Shown here: positions 12,860 through 24,412 of the stretch, piece after piece
How the letters are laid out: each line of letters opens with the position of its first letter
Position numbering within the stretch: position 1 is the first letter of the stretch
From: Epiperipatus broadwayi
Lineage: Eukaryota > Onychophora > Udeonychophora > Euonychophora > Peripatidae
DNA: 64,000 nt
Assembly (NCBI GenBank): GCA_028023455.1
Contig: JAQFVV010006335.1
Span: 126,001-190,000 of the forward strand
Direction of reading: 5' to 3'
Notes under the pieces: generated by a model
Databases searched by the model: none
Seen by the model: only the letters and a program-made list of their open reading frames with translations
Told to the model about the DNA's origin: nothing
Program-made: the position numbers and the translations under genes

Positions 12860-14530
12860 TTTTGAATTACTTGGTTGTGATTTTTTTTTTCAAAATAAAT
12901 AAAAAACACAAATACATTTTTTGTAAACATTTATTTTTATTAACATCAACAAGTAATAAATAAATTTAAAATAAAATAAAATCAACATATTGTAAAAATA
13001 CTATGGGATATTTTGAAATTTGTGCTTTGCCTTTCGGCTTTTTTTAAAAAGTAATTTCAATAAAATGATGAAGTTTTAGTGTTTTGTACACAATTAAAGA
13101 AATATAAACAAACACAAAAGTTAAAGGTTTTTTTTTTGTTTTTGTTGACATCAAAATTTAACACAAACACAAAGTTTTATTGGATTACCGCTTTTTTGAA
13201 AAAAACAGTTCTCAACAAGTTCAAAGTTATTAAGCTTTTTTTTTTTGTGTTACACCAATAAATCAAAAAGTATGGAGAAGTTTGGAGGTGTTTATTATAT
13301 CTCTAAAGATATTACATACGGGATAGAGAAAGGTGACTAATTCCATGCATGGTAAATTCCAAAAATCAGATCTATTAATATTTAATTGAGGTTTAAAGTA
13401 TATATATATCTGTGCTAGAGATAATCTCTAGTTTCAAGTATGTTTAGTAATAAGCAGTAGTGTATTTAGCAGAAATCAATGGTGTAGGGGTTTGGAGTGG
13501 AAGCAATTTGACAAGGTAAATGAAAATGTAACAAATAAATCACACAAATGAACTTTAAAACCTAGTAGGCTTTTTTTTTTTTTTGGAATGGCGCTTTCTT
13601 TTTAATTTTTTTTTGGATACATAAATAAATAATATAAACAAAATTTTATTCGGTTGGCTTTTTTTTTATATAAAACAATTATCAACAAGATCAAAGTTAT
13701 TAAGGTTTTTTTTTGGGGGAGGGGGGGTTACACAAATAATGAAAACTATCAAATTTTAAACATTGATGGCTTTTTTTTTGGATTAATGTTTTTTTTTTTT
13801 TTTAATAAACATAACATTAACAAAAATCAATAAAACTTATTAAGCTTCACCCCCACCCACCCCATATTACAAGAATAAAATCTCAAATAGAATGTATTTA
13901 AAAAAAAACATTTCCTATAATAAGATTTTCAATTTTTATCACTTATTCAATCTGTTACGTGAGTTGTTAGTTAATATATATATATATACTCAGCTTCAAC
14001 CAGATCAAAACTCATGTTTCTTGTAATCTATGCAAAAGATAAAATCAAGAGATCAATTCCTATTTTCAAAATTCATAATTGAGGGGACTTGGAAGTTACT
14101 CCAGTTTCCTAAAAACTTAACATAACAAAAGCTATCACAATAATCAGTCTCTTTTAAAAAACAATTGTATAACCTCTTTTGTTTTCATTAATATTGTCCT
14201 TTTTTCTTTAAAGTAAGATAAACAAATTGATAAACGATTAAAAAGAACATTGACAAAGTTTGGTTTTCAACAACAAAGTTAAAACTTAGAGGGTCTTTTT
14301 TTTTTAACTTGCCGATTTCTTTTAAAACTAACATCAACAAAAATAAAAGTTTTGACAATTTTTTTTTTTTGCTACAAAGATAAACCACAACAACTTTAGA
14401 AAGGTTTGAAAATAACACACACTAACTTTAAAACTCATTTTGGTTAATAAAATAACAACAAATATTAAACTTGTGATAAATAACTTTTCAAACTTGTAGT
14501 TTCAGTCCAAATTTAAAACAATTGTCAAAA
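12860..14530. repeat. T-rich diverged tandem repeat block
   Basis: Units of roughly 150-180 bp combine a T9-T15 run, a TTTTATTGGATT / TTTTATTCGGTTGGC-like phrase, and ATCAACAAG(A/T)TCAAAGTTATTAAG. Several G8-G9 and C-rich patches interrupt it (for example near 13725 and 13850). Short frames inside encode only low-complexity K/F-rich peptides. Confidence 0.55.
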
Positions 14531-14534
14531 TTAA

Positions 14535-14815
14535 CCATTTAGCTGTTCACAGCTCCAGAAATATATTAGACGTATAGCTTTAACCAACGGTATTCTGGAG
14601 CCAGCAAGCCAAGTCTGACTTCTAACAGAAACCATTCGACTGCATGAATGAGTCTAACATCTAAACTGACAGGTACTTTTAATGACTCTACATTTCATTG
14701 CCATTCCACATTCACATTTTTTAGTATTTGGAAGAACATTTTTGCTTTGCAAAAAAAGGCCACTGAATCACGTTCTGTTGTGGGGAAATCGCACAAGTGA
14801 ACCATGTTTGCATTC
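14535..14815 (-). pseudogene. ISXO2/Merlin-like transposase, N-terminal relic
   Basis: Read on the minus strand from the ATG at 14815, the frame gives a DFPTTERDSVAFF stretch. After one frameshift it gives LPNTKKCECGMAMKCRV, an in-frame stop, then CSRMVSVRSQTWLAGSRIPL and IRLIYFWSCE. This order (N-terminal helix, CxC zinc-binding pair, a VR.GTWF.GS.LPL-like strand, then a hydrophobic .IYFW helix) is the start of ISXO2-type transposases, known in animals from the Merlin/IS1595 group. The DDE catalytic part does not follow at lower coordinates; T-rich repeats do. The copy is dead (a frameshift, a stop and a truncation). Family assignment is from motif memory and has not been searched. Confidence 0.55.
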
Positions 14816-15124
14816 TCCTGAACCATTACGATGACTATTTTCTCGTGAATGTTCTCGAGTAAATGCGTTAACTACTTATGACTACATTCAAACATACCAT
14901 TAAACAATGTTTTACACATAAAAATTTCACTACACAAGTGTCTAAACAGTCCGTTAATTATCAAATACTTCAATCATGTGATTTAAAAAAATTTTCAATA
15001 AAAATTAATATAAAAATAACATTTCATTACTTAAAATTAACACACCCTCACACTACACCCTAACAAGGTTTGAAATGTGCGATTCAGAAGAAATAATTCA
15101 CTGCGATGTGACAGAGTGCTCTGT

Positions 15125-15313
15125 CTACAGCAGAATTGTTGAATTACACCTAAACACGGCTGTCAAATGTTCGGCCATGTAAATGGCACTATTATGTGTT
15201 TTAGCACAAAAATCACACCATCCAATGGCATGGATGTCGACCAAACAACAACCTTGCAATTTAATTATTTTTGATTGTATTTTTGATGCAATTTGAGAAA
15301 AATATTCTTTCAT
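15125..15313 (-). pseudogene. Possible second transposase fragment
   Basis: The minus-strand frame contains DIHAIGWCDFCAKTHNSAI, which resembles the IDW.NFCREVC segment that follows the IYFW helix in ISXO2-like transposases. It lies upstream, in the wrong order, relative to the N-terminal relic at 14.6-14.8 kb. If real, it comes from a rearranged or separate copy. The short match makes this tentative. Confidence 0.3.
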
Positions 15314-15329
15314 GTAATATTCTCTTTAG

Positions 15330-16180
15330 TTTATATAACCATTGCTTTTAATTATTTTTGATCAATTTTTTTTATTTGTATTTTAGAAGTATTTTTTTGA
15401 TTTAATTTGTGCATTTCAGTTATTTTTGGATAGAAATTCTTCATTGGAAGGGGGGGGTATGTTTAATGAGATGCCATAATTTCAAACCAGTAATATTCTT
15501 TTTAGTTTATATAATCTTTGCTTTTAAATCTGATCATACGTAAATATTGACAGCCACTTAATTTGCCCATTCATGTTTGGAAATGTTGAAAGATAAATAA
15601 TTAGATGATTTTGGATTTCCTGCTTTTTGTCCCCCATGTTTGTTTTTGTATTAATCAGACTTATTTATTTTTTAAATTTGAATTATTATAGAATTTGATA
15701 CCATTTTCTTGTTTTTTTTTTTTTAATAATTTGTACTTTCCATGTATTTCTTGGATATATATATCCTCAGACATTTTTATTTTTCGATTTAAATGAAGAA
15801 ATTTTGATTTTAGGGTGGGAGGTGTTTCTCGTGTTTTTATGGATTTTTTTTTTTTTTTTAATTTGAATTTTCTTGTTTTTTTTTTTTTTTATAATTTGTG
15901 CTTTCCATGTATTTCTTGGATATATATATCCTCACACATTTTTCATTTTTCGATTTAAGTTGAGAATTTTTGATTATAGGGGGAGTGGGTATCTCTTTAT
16001 CATATTTTCGTGGTTTTTTTATTTTTTCATTTAAATTTCATATCATTTTGTTGTTTTCTTTTTTATTTGTCAATTTTCAGCCACTTTCATGGTTTTTTTA
16101 ATTTTTTTATTTGAATTTCATAACATTTGGTTTTGTTATTTTTTATTTGTCAATTTTGAGCCACTTTTGTAAATAAATTT
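15330..16180. repeat. T-rich tandem repeats
   Basis: CTTTCCATGTATTTCTTGGA followed by TATATATCCTCA occurs at about 15737 and 15900 (period about 163). ATTTGTCAATTTT.AGCCACTTT occurs at about 16066 and 16146. Long T runs separate the units, and no coding frame is present. Confidence 0.6.
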
Positions 16181-16484
16181 ATCACTTATAGGTTTCAGGC
16201 CAGTTGTTGATGGTGTCACAGCACCATCTGATGGCAGCAGAACAGTCCTTCATCAGCTAACTAATCATGAATTTGTTAAAAATATTATATGTAATAAAAT
16301 ATCTATAAATTTTTTAATAATAAAGATTTAATTGTTAGTGAGAATAAAGCATTTATTTATTTACCATATATAACATCAATTAAAAAATTGCTTTATAAAT
16401 AGTAGTTTTTTTATTGAGTGATATGAAAGTGGCTTGGAAGAAAGATCTTGAATTTATATTTATTACAAAATACTTTAAAATGTT

Positions 16485-16784
16485 CTTGGGGAAGTTGATA
16501 AGATTCCTTGCTGTTGTCATAAAATTTATATAGATCAGAAGAAATTAAGTCTTGATGAAAGATTTAATGTTCACAAGAGTAGAGTAAAAAATAGATATCA
16601 TAACTCACCTTTGTACATTCATAAACTGAATGCAGTTCATAAAATTCTATTTGATAATGCAGAGGTTATCATTTATGAAAAAGGTGAACTAAAAAGAAGA
16701 GTAAAAGAAATTTTGATAATAAAATTTATTGAATCTGAGACCATCAATTTGGTGAAGATCTTATTACACTTATTATTCAAGTAA
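16485..16784 (+). pseudogene. Penelope-like element, GIY-YIG endonuclease relic
   Basis: The plus frame ending at TAA 16782-16784 reads GEVDKIPCCCHKIYI, then LDERFNVHKSRVKN, SPLYIHKLN, NAEVIIYEKGELKRRVKE and FIESETINL. This matches the C-terminal GIY-YIG domain of Penelope-like retroelements: a GVYKIPC.C..IYIGE core, an R-containing helix, and an ELKRRVKEA.II helix that carries the metal-binding Glu. The GIY tyrosine is Asp, and the YIG motif has become YID, so catalytic residues are damaged. No reverse-transcriptase part is recognisable upstream, so only the 3' end is kept, as is usual for 5'-truncated retroelement copies. Confidence 0.65.
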
Positions 16785-16984
16785 TACTTTAGGGTGAAAT
16801 TGAAAAAAAATGTAATTGCATTTTATAATGTTATAATTGACTATTTATTGGTCTGCATTCAGAACAGAGTATATTTACTTGTTTAAAGATGTTCATTTAA
16901 ACTTTTTTGTATTAATAATTCAGTATTTGTGATCTTAGTGTCCATTTAAATATACTGGGCCATAAATAAAGGTGGGATTCCACT

Positions 16985-17088
16985 GTTATTGTTAAAAGAA
17001 GGTTGCCTTGATAACAGTTTGAGATTGTTGATTATTATTGATATTAAGATTGTTTAAGTGTTGAATGATTTTAATAATACACACACAC
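16985..17088 (+). repeat. Penelope-type tail preceding (TAGA)n
   Basis: Shares TTGATAACAGTTTGAGATTG, TTGATTATTATTGATATT and TTTAAGTGTTGA with 2292-2372. It lies about 200 bp downstream of the GIY-YIG stop codon and directly abuts the microsatellite. It is probably the 3' untranslated end of this retroelement. Confidence 0.5.
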
Positions 17089-17089
17089 T

Positions 17090-17439
<350 letters not shown>

Positions 17440-20400
17440 ATTAAAAAATATTGTTTAAACATCAGTAATGAGTCAAGGGTACAAGCAAAGCTGAAATTCT
17501 TTTGTTGCTTGATGTTTTCATTTTTATCTCTATTGCATTGATTTGCTTGTCGTTGGTCTCCTCTTCTAAGTCAAAATTAAATCAGAATGCTAATGTGAAA
17601 TGCAATAGTTGAAATAGACAGATGGAGTATTGAATATTTGTCAATAAAATTGTAATATTGTACAAAGATAAAAAATATTTTATATAAATATCTTTGCCAT
17701 AGCAGACTAATGCCCAATGAATCTCACATAGTAAATATGTCATGATGAAACTAAAATTCATAAAGATAACACCCTAAGTATGAGTTAACAGTAAGGTCAT
17801 CACTTTTTGAAAAATATTGGCAGTTATCTGAGATATTCATTTATCAAAAACTTGTCTGCTAAAATCGTATGTTAAAAGAAAATCTGTGTAAATAAGATAC
17901 TACAGAATAAGATTAAATCTCTAACTAGCAGAGAAAAAGTTGTTTAAAAATCAATCCAACTCTAACCATGGAATCATTCAAAATATGAAAACTAAAAATA
18001 ACTAAGAAACTGGTCAAATGAACAATCTGCATTAAATGTAAATCTGTGGGAAATCACCCAAGCTCAAAGTAATGTTCCAAAAGACAGTACGTAATCACAG
18101 AAATAATCCATTGTTTATTAATAAGTCTAAAATAAGTAATTAAAATACACAAACCCTTAGAAGTAGCTAAATTAATATATGTTATTTAATATATATTGTA
18201 ATTATTTTTAATTGTATATTTTATGAGAGCACATCCATGAATATTTTCTAAGTATATTTTATTATATATATTCTAATCTATTTTTAATTTTTTATACATG
18301 AATATTTTCTAAGTATATTTTATTATATATATTCTAATCTATTTTTTGCTTTTTTATATTAGTGTTTTTTTTTTTTTGTATTTGATTATTATTATTATTA
18401 TTTTTATAATGATATACATTGAACATTTCTAGTGTGTAAATATTTGTAAATATTCAGGACTAACCCAATAATTATATATTAGTAAATTGGAATTTACTAA
18501 TTCAATAAAAGCAGTTACTACCCCCCTTTCCAATGAAGTTCTCACATCAATCTATATAACGACAATCTAGAAATAGCTGTTAGTTTTTTTATTTTACTAT
18601 TATTTGACTAAAAAAGTGATTATTCATGTTGCTGTATCGACTATAGAGATAACTCTGTGATTCCATTGTCCTCTTTGCCTGAGTCAGTAATGAGTTAATG
18701 GAAAGATTAAACATCAACGAATCTGGGTTGGAATTTGAACCTATATGCAGTTGTTTACTGTTATACAGATGACACCTTACTTTGCAGTATCACAAGTATA
18801 TTATAAATGTATATCTGTAGTAACATAGTATAGATCCTATCTCCATTTGAACCCATTTTATGGAAAGCATTGTCGGGAAGTATAACTGTAGACTCAGTCT
18901 GATAGTTAGGATATTTAGTCTAAGTAAATTCAGTATTTTACCTAATACTCATTCCTCCCCAGTAAATTAATTTATATAGGTATAAAAGAGTAAAAACTAG
19001 TTCGCGTTACAATACATAACCAATCAAAATAATTCTTAATGTCCTTAGTAAAATAATATAATGTTAAGGCAAACTATTGCTTATCTTATTCATAATACTT
19101 ATATATGCGCGTAAAAAAAGCCTAATTTATTTAAATGCAGAAAATTTGTTCTCTCTCACTAACGATGTGTGTCTACATAAAGATAAATAACTATACATAT
19201 TAAACGAAGTGAATGAATGGCAACCTTCCTATAATCCACTCTGCAAGTAGAACGCATTAGGATGAGAAATAAATTGCTTCCACATGAAAACTAGATTTTA
19301 TCATTATAATCGCCAGAGATAAAAACAATAAATTATGGAAATGCACAATAAAGCTATTAATGTAAATTGTAGCAAATTTCTATTGAACCCTTTATTATAT
19401 TTTGTTAATGGTTAACCTATTTATATATATAAAAGTCCACGTGCTAAATAAATAAATAATAAGAACATTATCTAGGATAGTATTAAAAATATTTTATTAT
19501 ATTAAGTAAATAAATAAAACACTAGAATCTTCAATGGATTATTATATATATTTTAAATTATTTAGATATTTCATCTGTTCATAACTGTAATTCTATATAT
19601 ATATAATCTGTTCATAACTGTAATTCTATATACATATATTTTTAGATTATATATATATATATATAATCTAAAAATATATGTACGTTGTTCAAGATTAAAA
19701 CTAAACTTAACAAAACACTTAATAATATTAGCAAGGACGCCACTTTACAATACAATTTTTTTTTCCAATAATGAGAAATTTAATTAAATCTAAATTTTTA
19801 GAAAATTAATTATTGCATAAAATATTTCTACATTTTGAATAATTTTATTAATTGAATTACTAAATTATAAATATTTTTATTACTAATATATACATATATC
19901 TGCAGAAACAAGTAAAATAAGATTTCTTTATGTAAATCATTTAACAGAATTTACAAAAGCTTTTATTTAGAACTTTGTTTTAAAGTTTAAAATATTTTCA
20001 GAACCAAATACACACACACACACTTATATATATATATATATATATATATAATCGGAAACCTTTTAATACAAATAATATTTAACAATGGATGGAGACAATT
20101 TCTATCATTCCTAAAATACTAAAACGAAAACATTATATGTCATATTTTAAGAAATATATTTATATAGTTTAAATTGAAAAGGGTTTTGTCATTCATAAAT
20201 ATATTAGATTGTGAATATTGTTCAAGTGTTAAAAAACATTAGTAGAATTTGTACAGAAAGTGTAAATAAATATTTATGGTGAAAATATTCAGATGGTTAA
20301 TCTCCTTGGTCACTTTAAAAATGCTTCCCCCCCTCATGAAGTTTAAAATTAGTGGAGTATCATTCTGATATCACGTTCATTGGTTCAAGTGCTTATGAAA

Positions 20401-20635
20401 TTGTAGAGTGCAATTTAAAAACACTGTGAATTATATTGATTGGATATATACTTGCTTCTAATAAAGTATTTTATCATTGCATATTTATGTAAAAGATGTT
20501 GTGGTGCACATTAGTGTGTCTCCATGTCTTATCTACAGTCTCGGTTTAATTTGAACCAAACGAAATTTTTTTTGACAACTTTGGGATTTTTTTTTTTTGA
20601 TAGGTGAGTAATATTTAACCTAAGCATAACAATTT
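17440..20635. other. AT-rich non-coding stretch
   Basis: No gene is recognised. It includes a 61-bp tandem duplication at 18236-18357, a possible pol III B box (TTGGAATTTGAACC) near 18728, a 33-bp duplication at 19573-19638 and a (TA)n run at about 20025-20050. Confidence 0.4.
19631..19682. repeat. Perfect 52-bp AT palindrome
   Basis: CATATATTTTTAGATTA, a (TA)n centre and TAATCTAAAAATATATG form a perfect inverted repeat, extended by TA on each side. Confidence 0.9.
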
Positions 20636-20639
20636 AATA

Positions 20640-21260
20640 TTGTTTGGTAAATTCTATTGGAACATATCACCACCATCATTTTCAATAATTATCCATCCAT
20701 CATAGAATACTAGTTTTACCAAATTTAATTCAGTTCCTTTGACCTATAACTTCTCTTCTCAATTTCAATTACAAAAATATATTTTCATTCATCATATATG
20801 TGGTCTTATTTTACTTCTTTTAACATCTCTTGGACATCCAGTTTAAAACTTCAACTATTCATTTATTATCATTATATGACTAGTCCTGCTTCATTTCAAT
20901 CCTATAATTAAGCAATGATGTGAATAATACATGTTTGTTCTGTCATCCACATCACTTTCAATTCATTCTTGTAACTCCTAACATAATCTTTTTGCTGTGT
21001 GATCTGAAGTCTTGGTATTTCTCTTTTATAATATTTAATAACAGTTTTTTCTTTCCGTTACATGTTTTTTTTTAAATATTAAATTACTTATATAAAAAAA
21101 CACTCCATTCAAGTCTAAATCTATGATTATTTTTGTCCATTTTATATTTCTATCTATATTAATAATCATACCAATATATTTGTAGTTATTAACATTTTTT
21201 TTTAATCTGTTACATCATGAACTACATTAAAGATTTAATTAAGGTAGGATATGATCACAA
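20640..21260 (-). pseudogene. RTE/CFDP2-type LINE relic, 3' end of ORF
   Basis: The minus-strand sequence parallels the 28.1-28.6 kb LINE segment. Both have the same order of words around CTTCTCTTCTCA, CATATATGTGGTCTTATTTTA, CTTGGACATCCAGTTTAAAA and ATATTAATAATCATACCAATA. Frames are broken throughout. It corresponds to the C-terminal region of the RT protein. Heavily decayed. Confidence 0.4.
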
Positions 21261-23530
21261 TTGTTTAACAAAAGCCCTTAAAAAATTCTATTCCACAACA
21301 AACATCAGGTCTCTGAAACACAACAATACTAATATATGAATTAACCTTCCTTTTATACTGGTTGCATCACAAAAACTAAAAACAATTTGTTCAGATGAAT
21401 TCAATATTAGCTTCAGGACCCCTGCTAATCTCAATAAATTATTAGGTAACACTAAAGTCAAGCTATTTCCAGATCAGTTACTCCAAATAAGGTACAAAAT
21501 AAGCTGAAATGAACCCAGTGCTGGAGAATAAATATAGACAATAGTAATTTAAAAGAAATAAAAGTTGTAGCATGGTAATTTAAAAGTTTTTTGATTTTCG
21601 GGAGAGAGGTAGAATAGGGGGAAATTTTAAAGAAGTGGTTTTGAGGTTTTGCATTTGTGCCACCATTGTAGCTCATAAGCACCCATGTTGGATGACATTG
21701 CAATCATTTTTGGTCAATTTATGCTTTATACATCATAGATTGCTAATGTATTTGTTAATCAAGTTATATCTGCATTTATTCACTCTTGATATTTGAAATT
21801 TTCACAGAATATAACTCCATTTCCAGATTAAATCCCTTAATTCATTACTGATTTTGTTCTTTTTTGCATTATTATATAATTGTTCACTGCACCAGATTTT
21901 AATTTTTTTAGTCAGCACCAGAGTTGTATAACCCACTTACATTATGGTAATCAATAAGTGTAATTGTTTCAATTACTTTTAGGACATATACTTTCCCAAG
22001 GTTATAACTTTAAAGCAGTATTGACATTGTAAAAAAAAACCTCCAGATATCTTTAATTATTTGGTTGTTGTCATAACTGAATAATTTTAACAACAACAAA
22101 ATATATACAATGAACAAATTCTGTCATGAAAAGTGATTTATTGAATCTATGCATAAATTTAATAATAAATAAATATTAACAGAAACACACACTCATTAAA
22201 CACATAGGATATATAATAAGAAAGTAATTAATATTTTATATGGAATATTATTGTAACTTAATCAGTCTATTTACCAAGGATCCATTCACTTCTCAATTTT
22301 TTTTTTTGTTTAATGTCTTTATTTTTAACAGTTAATTCATTCTAAAGTTATGTTCAATCACTCTCAGAAAATATAATGATTTATCTTACTGGTAAGTTTT
22401 TGAGGTAGTATGCATGACTTTGTCTCCAAAGAGGTCTGTGGTTTAGAATATGGGTTTTGTTCTTGCAAAGTTATTCAGCTTCTGGTTTAGGAAAGATGAT
22501 TTGAATCAGTCCATCAGTTTAGACTTTGTACAGAAAGGACATATCTGTGAATGCTCAGTTTTTACTCAGACATCGCATGATCAATCAACACACAAATAAA
22601 TCTCTGATGAAACATTTCTATTGTGGCTTCACTTGCGGCAATATAAATTTGATCTTACCTCAAGCATTGACTCTTTCGACAACCAAAAAAAAAAAAACTC
22701 CCTCTCCAACAATCTCATTTTTTATATATCCCACCAATGTCCATCTACCATATAGATTCTATGCCCACCTTTCTCTTTTTTTGACAAGATTACTTTCTAG
22801 AATTTCTTTAAGGATTTTGATTGGCAAAGACTGTTTCTGTTAACCATCTCAATGGCCATCTTTAATTAAAGGCCATGTGCATTTTCTTATACTTAAAATT
22901 ACGTTCCTTCAGATTTTATCCTGATTAGAAATCTGGGTGTGTTCTTATTCTTTCTTTAAAAAATCTTTATTGTATATAAAATGAAATAACTTATACTAAC
23001 AACAACAACAACAACAACAACAAAAAGAAATAAAAAAAGAAAATTATACAAATGATTTTTTCTTTTTTCCTTCACTCCCCTTTTTTTAATATTTGAGATT
23101 TTCTAATTTCAAAACTCTTGTACCATATATATAAACGGTACAGTGGGTATACAATAAATCACTTGTAGAAAGTTTTTAAATGGTTAAAAGGTTTGACATC
23201 CCTGTTGGTGCCTGACATGAGTGTAATTTCTTTCCACAAAGTAGAAATATGAAAGGCCCAAAAAGTCTGACTGTGTATAATTTACAGTATTTTTTTTTGA
23301 GAACATTAAATAGTTAGGGATAACTTTTCTAGCCCTAAATATCATGACATTTCAGTTATAAAGAGAAGTTAGTTATTTAGCTTTACTTTTTAGTGTATGA
23401 ATAAGGATTTTGCATCATTGAATTATTTTATAAATAAACTGCTGAACTGAGATCATGAATACATTGTCTTATAAGGTTATTTGAATAATAATTTTTTTCT
23501 TTATTATATAATAGTTAATTTATACATTTT
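21261..23530. other. Non-coding stretch with minor repeats
   Basis: Holds (AAC)n at about 22998-23022 and several short frames without recognisable domains, including one of 105 codons at 22526-22843. That frame lacks an ATG (TTG region), has unbiased composition and was not called a gene. Confidence 0.4.
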
Positions 23531-23533
23531 TTT

Positions 23534-23926
23534 CTACAGTACAGGCTTTGTCATACCTGCACTCCAATATTTAATATACAGGGGGTTGAAAGTTTCACAT
23601 GACCCACAACTATCTACACTGTCTCATACTGCTGACGCCCTTGATCACACACATGTCGAAATGACAAACAATCACCAATATAAGTATTTTGTGCTAAACC
23701 AGTACTCATCAGTTGGTCCAGATTATCATCTCCACACACATATACAATCAATGCTCAGCCTATATTAAGATAACTAATCTTCATACTTTAATGGACATGG
23801 TTCAATCCACTCCACCCCATAACTCTTCAGCCATCCCACCCCTCACATACAGGACATAATGTATTTACATACACATACAAAAGATGGGCAGATCTTACAG
23901 CACAATATTCAATATATGAATTTTAT
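23534..23926 (-). mobile_element. tRNA-like/hammerhead retroposon, unit 1
   Basis: First of two direct units (spacing 393-397 bp). The functional orientation is minus, because both the tRNA-like part and the ribozyme-like motif read that way. The order on the minus strand is hammerhead-like motif (23674-23717), linker, then a tRNA-like part around 23575-23650 with GAGACAGTGTAGATAGTTG (A-box side). The unit is about 90 bp shorter than unit 2 because of a deletion near 23830. Confidence 0.65.
23674..23717 (-). ncRNA. Hammerhead ribozyme-like motif, unit 1
   Basis: On the minus strand, 44 nt fold as a minimal type I hammerhead. Stem I is ACCAA with UUGGU (5 bp). The core is CUGAUGA. Stem II is GUAC with GCAC (3 of 4 bp) and loop UGGUUUA. 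The GAAA box is changed to AAAA (G12 to A). Stem III is AUA/UAU with a 2-nt loop, followed by AUA as the NUH cleavage triplet directly before stem I. Only the G12 change and one stem II mismatch depart from the consensus, so this copy is probably inactive or very slow. Confidence 0.65.
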
Positions 23927-24412
23927 CTACAGTACATACTTTTTCAAACTACACTTCATATGTAATATATGAGGATTTGAACTCAGATGTTCACATGAGA
24001 CAACTATCCATGCTATCTCATATTGCTGAAACACTCGATCACACACATGCCAAAAAGGCAAATAATTACCAACCAATATAATATTTTGTGCTAAACCAGC
24101 CCTCATCAGTTGGTCCAGATTATCATCTCCACACACATATACAATCAATGCTCAGCCTATATTAAGATAGCCAATATTCATACTTTAATGGACAGGATTC
24201 AATCTACTCCACCCCACAACTCTTCAGCCATCCATTTTATTGAAAATGTGATGGAACACTCAAAGTCCACATTAGTGCAAACCTTCTCATCTCATCCATG
24301 TTGACCATAAGTCACTCTGACCCCTAATGTACAGGACATAATCAATTTACATACATATACAAGGTATGGTCAGACTTTACAACACTATATTTAATATATG
24401 AATTTTTTTCTA
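23927..24412 (-). mobile_element. tRNA-like/hammerhead retroposon, unit 2
   Basis: The second direct unit. On the minus strand its tRNA-like part is the clearest in the cluster. ATATGAG and CTCATAT (about 23966-24022) form a 7-bp acceptor-like stem, TAGCATGGATAGTTG sits at the A-box position, and GAGTTCAAATCC is a good B box. The hammerhead-like motif is upstream of it at 24072-24114. The tandem arrangement with a ribozyme in each unit resembles retrozymes and the schistosome Sm-alpha SINE-like family. Confidence 0.65.
24072..24114 (-). ncRNA. Hammerhead ribozyme-like motif, unit 2
   Basis: Same fold as unit 1: stem I ACCAA/UUGGU intact, core CUGAUGA intact, stem II GGGC/GCAC (3 of 4 bp), loop UGGUUUA. 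The GAAA box is AAAA, as in unit 1. Stem III is one base shorter. The shared G12 change suggests units 1 and 2 descend from one already mutated copy. Confidence 0.6.

Noticed and set aside
16215-16235. CCATCTGATGGCAGC as a third CTCF motif
   Set aside because: Two mismatches at strongly conserved positions, and no GC-rich context.
16190-16260. CTGATGAAGGACTG (minus strand) near the 16.5-kb Penelope relic as a hammerhead
   Set aside because: No GAAA follows at a suitable distance and stem I cannot be drawn.
22526-22843. 105-codon plus-strand frame
   Set aside because: No ATG at the start, low-complexity middle, no domain, and composition like the surrounding non-coding DNA.
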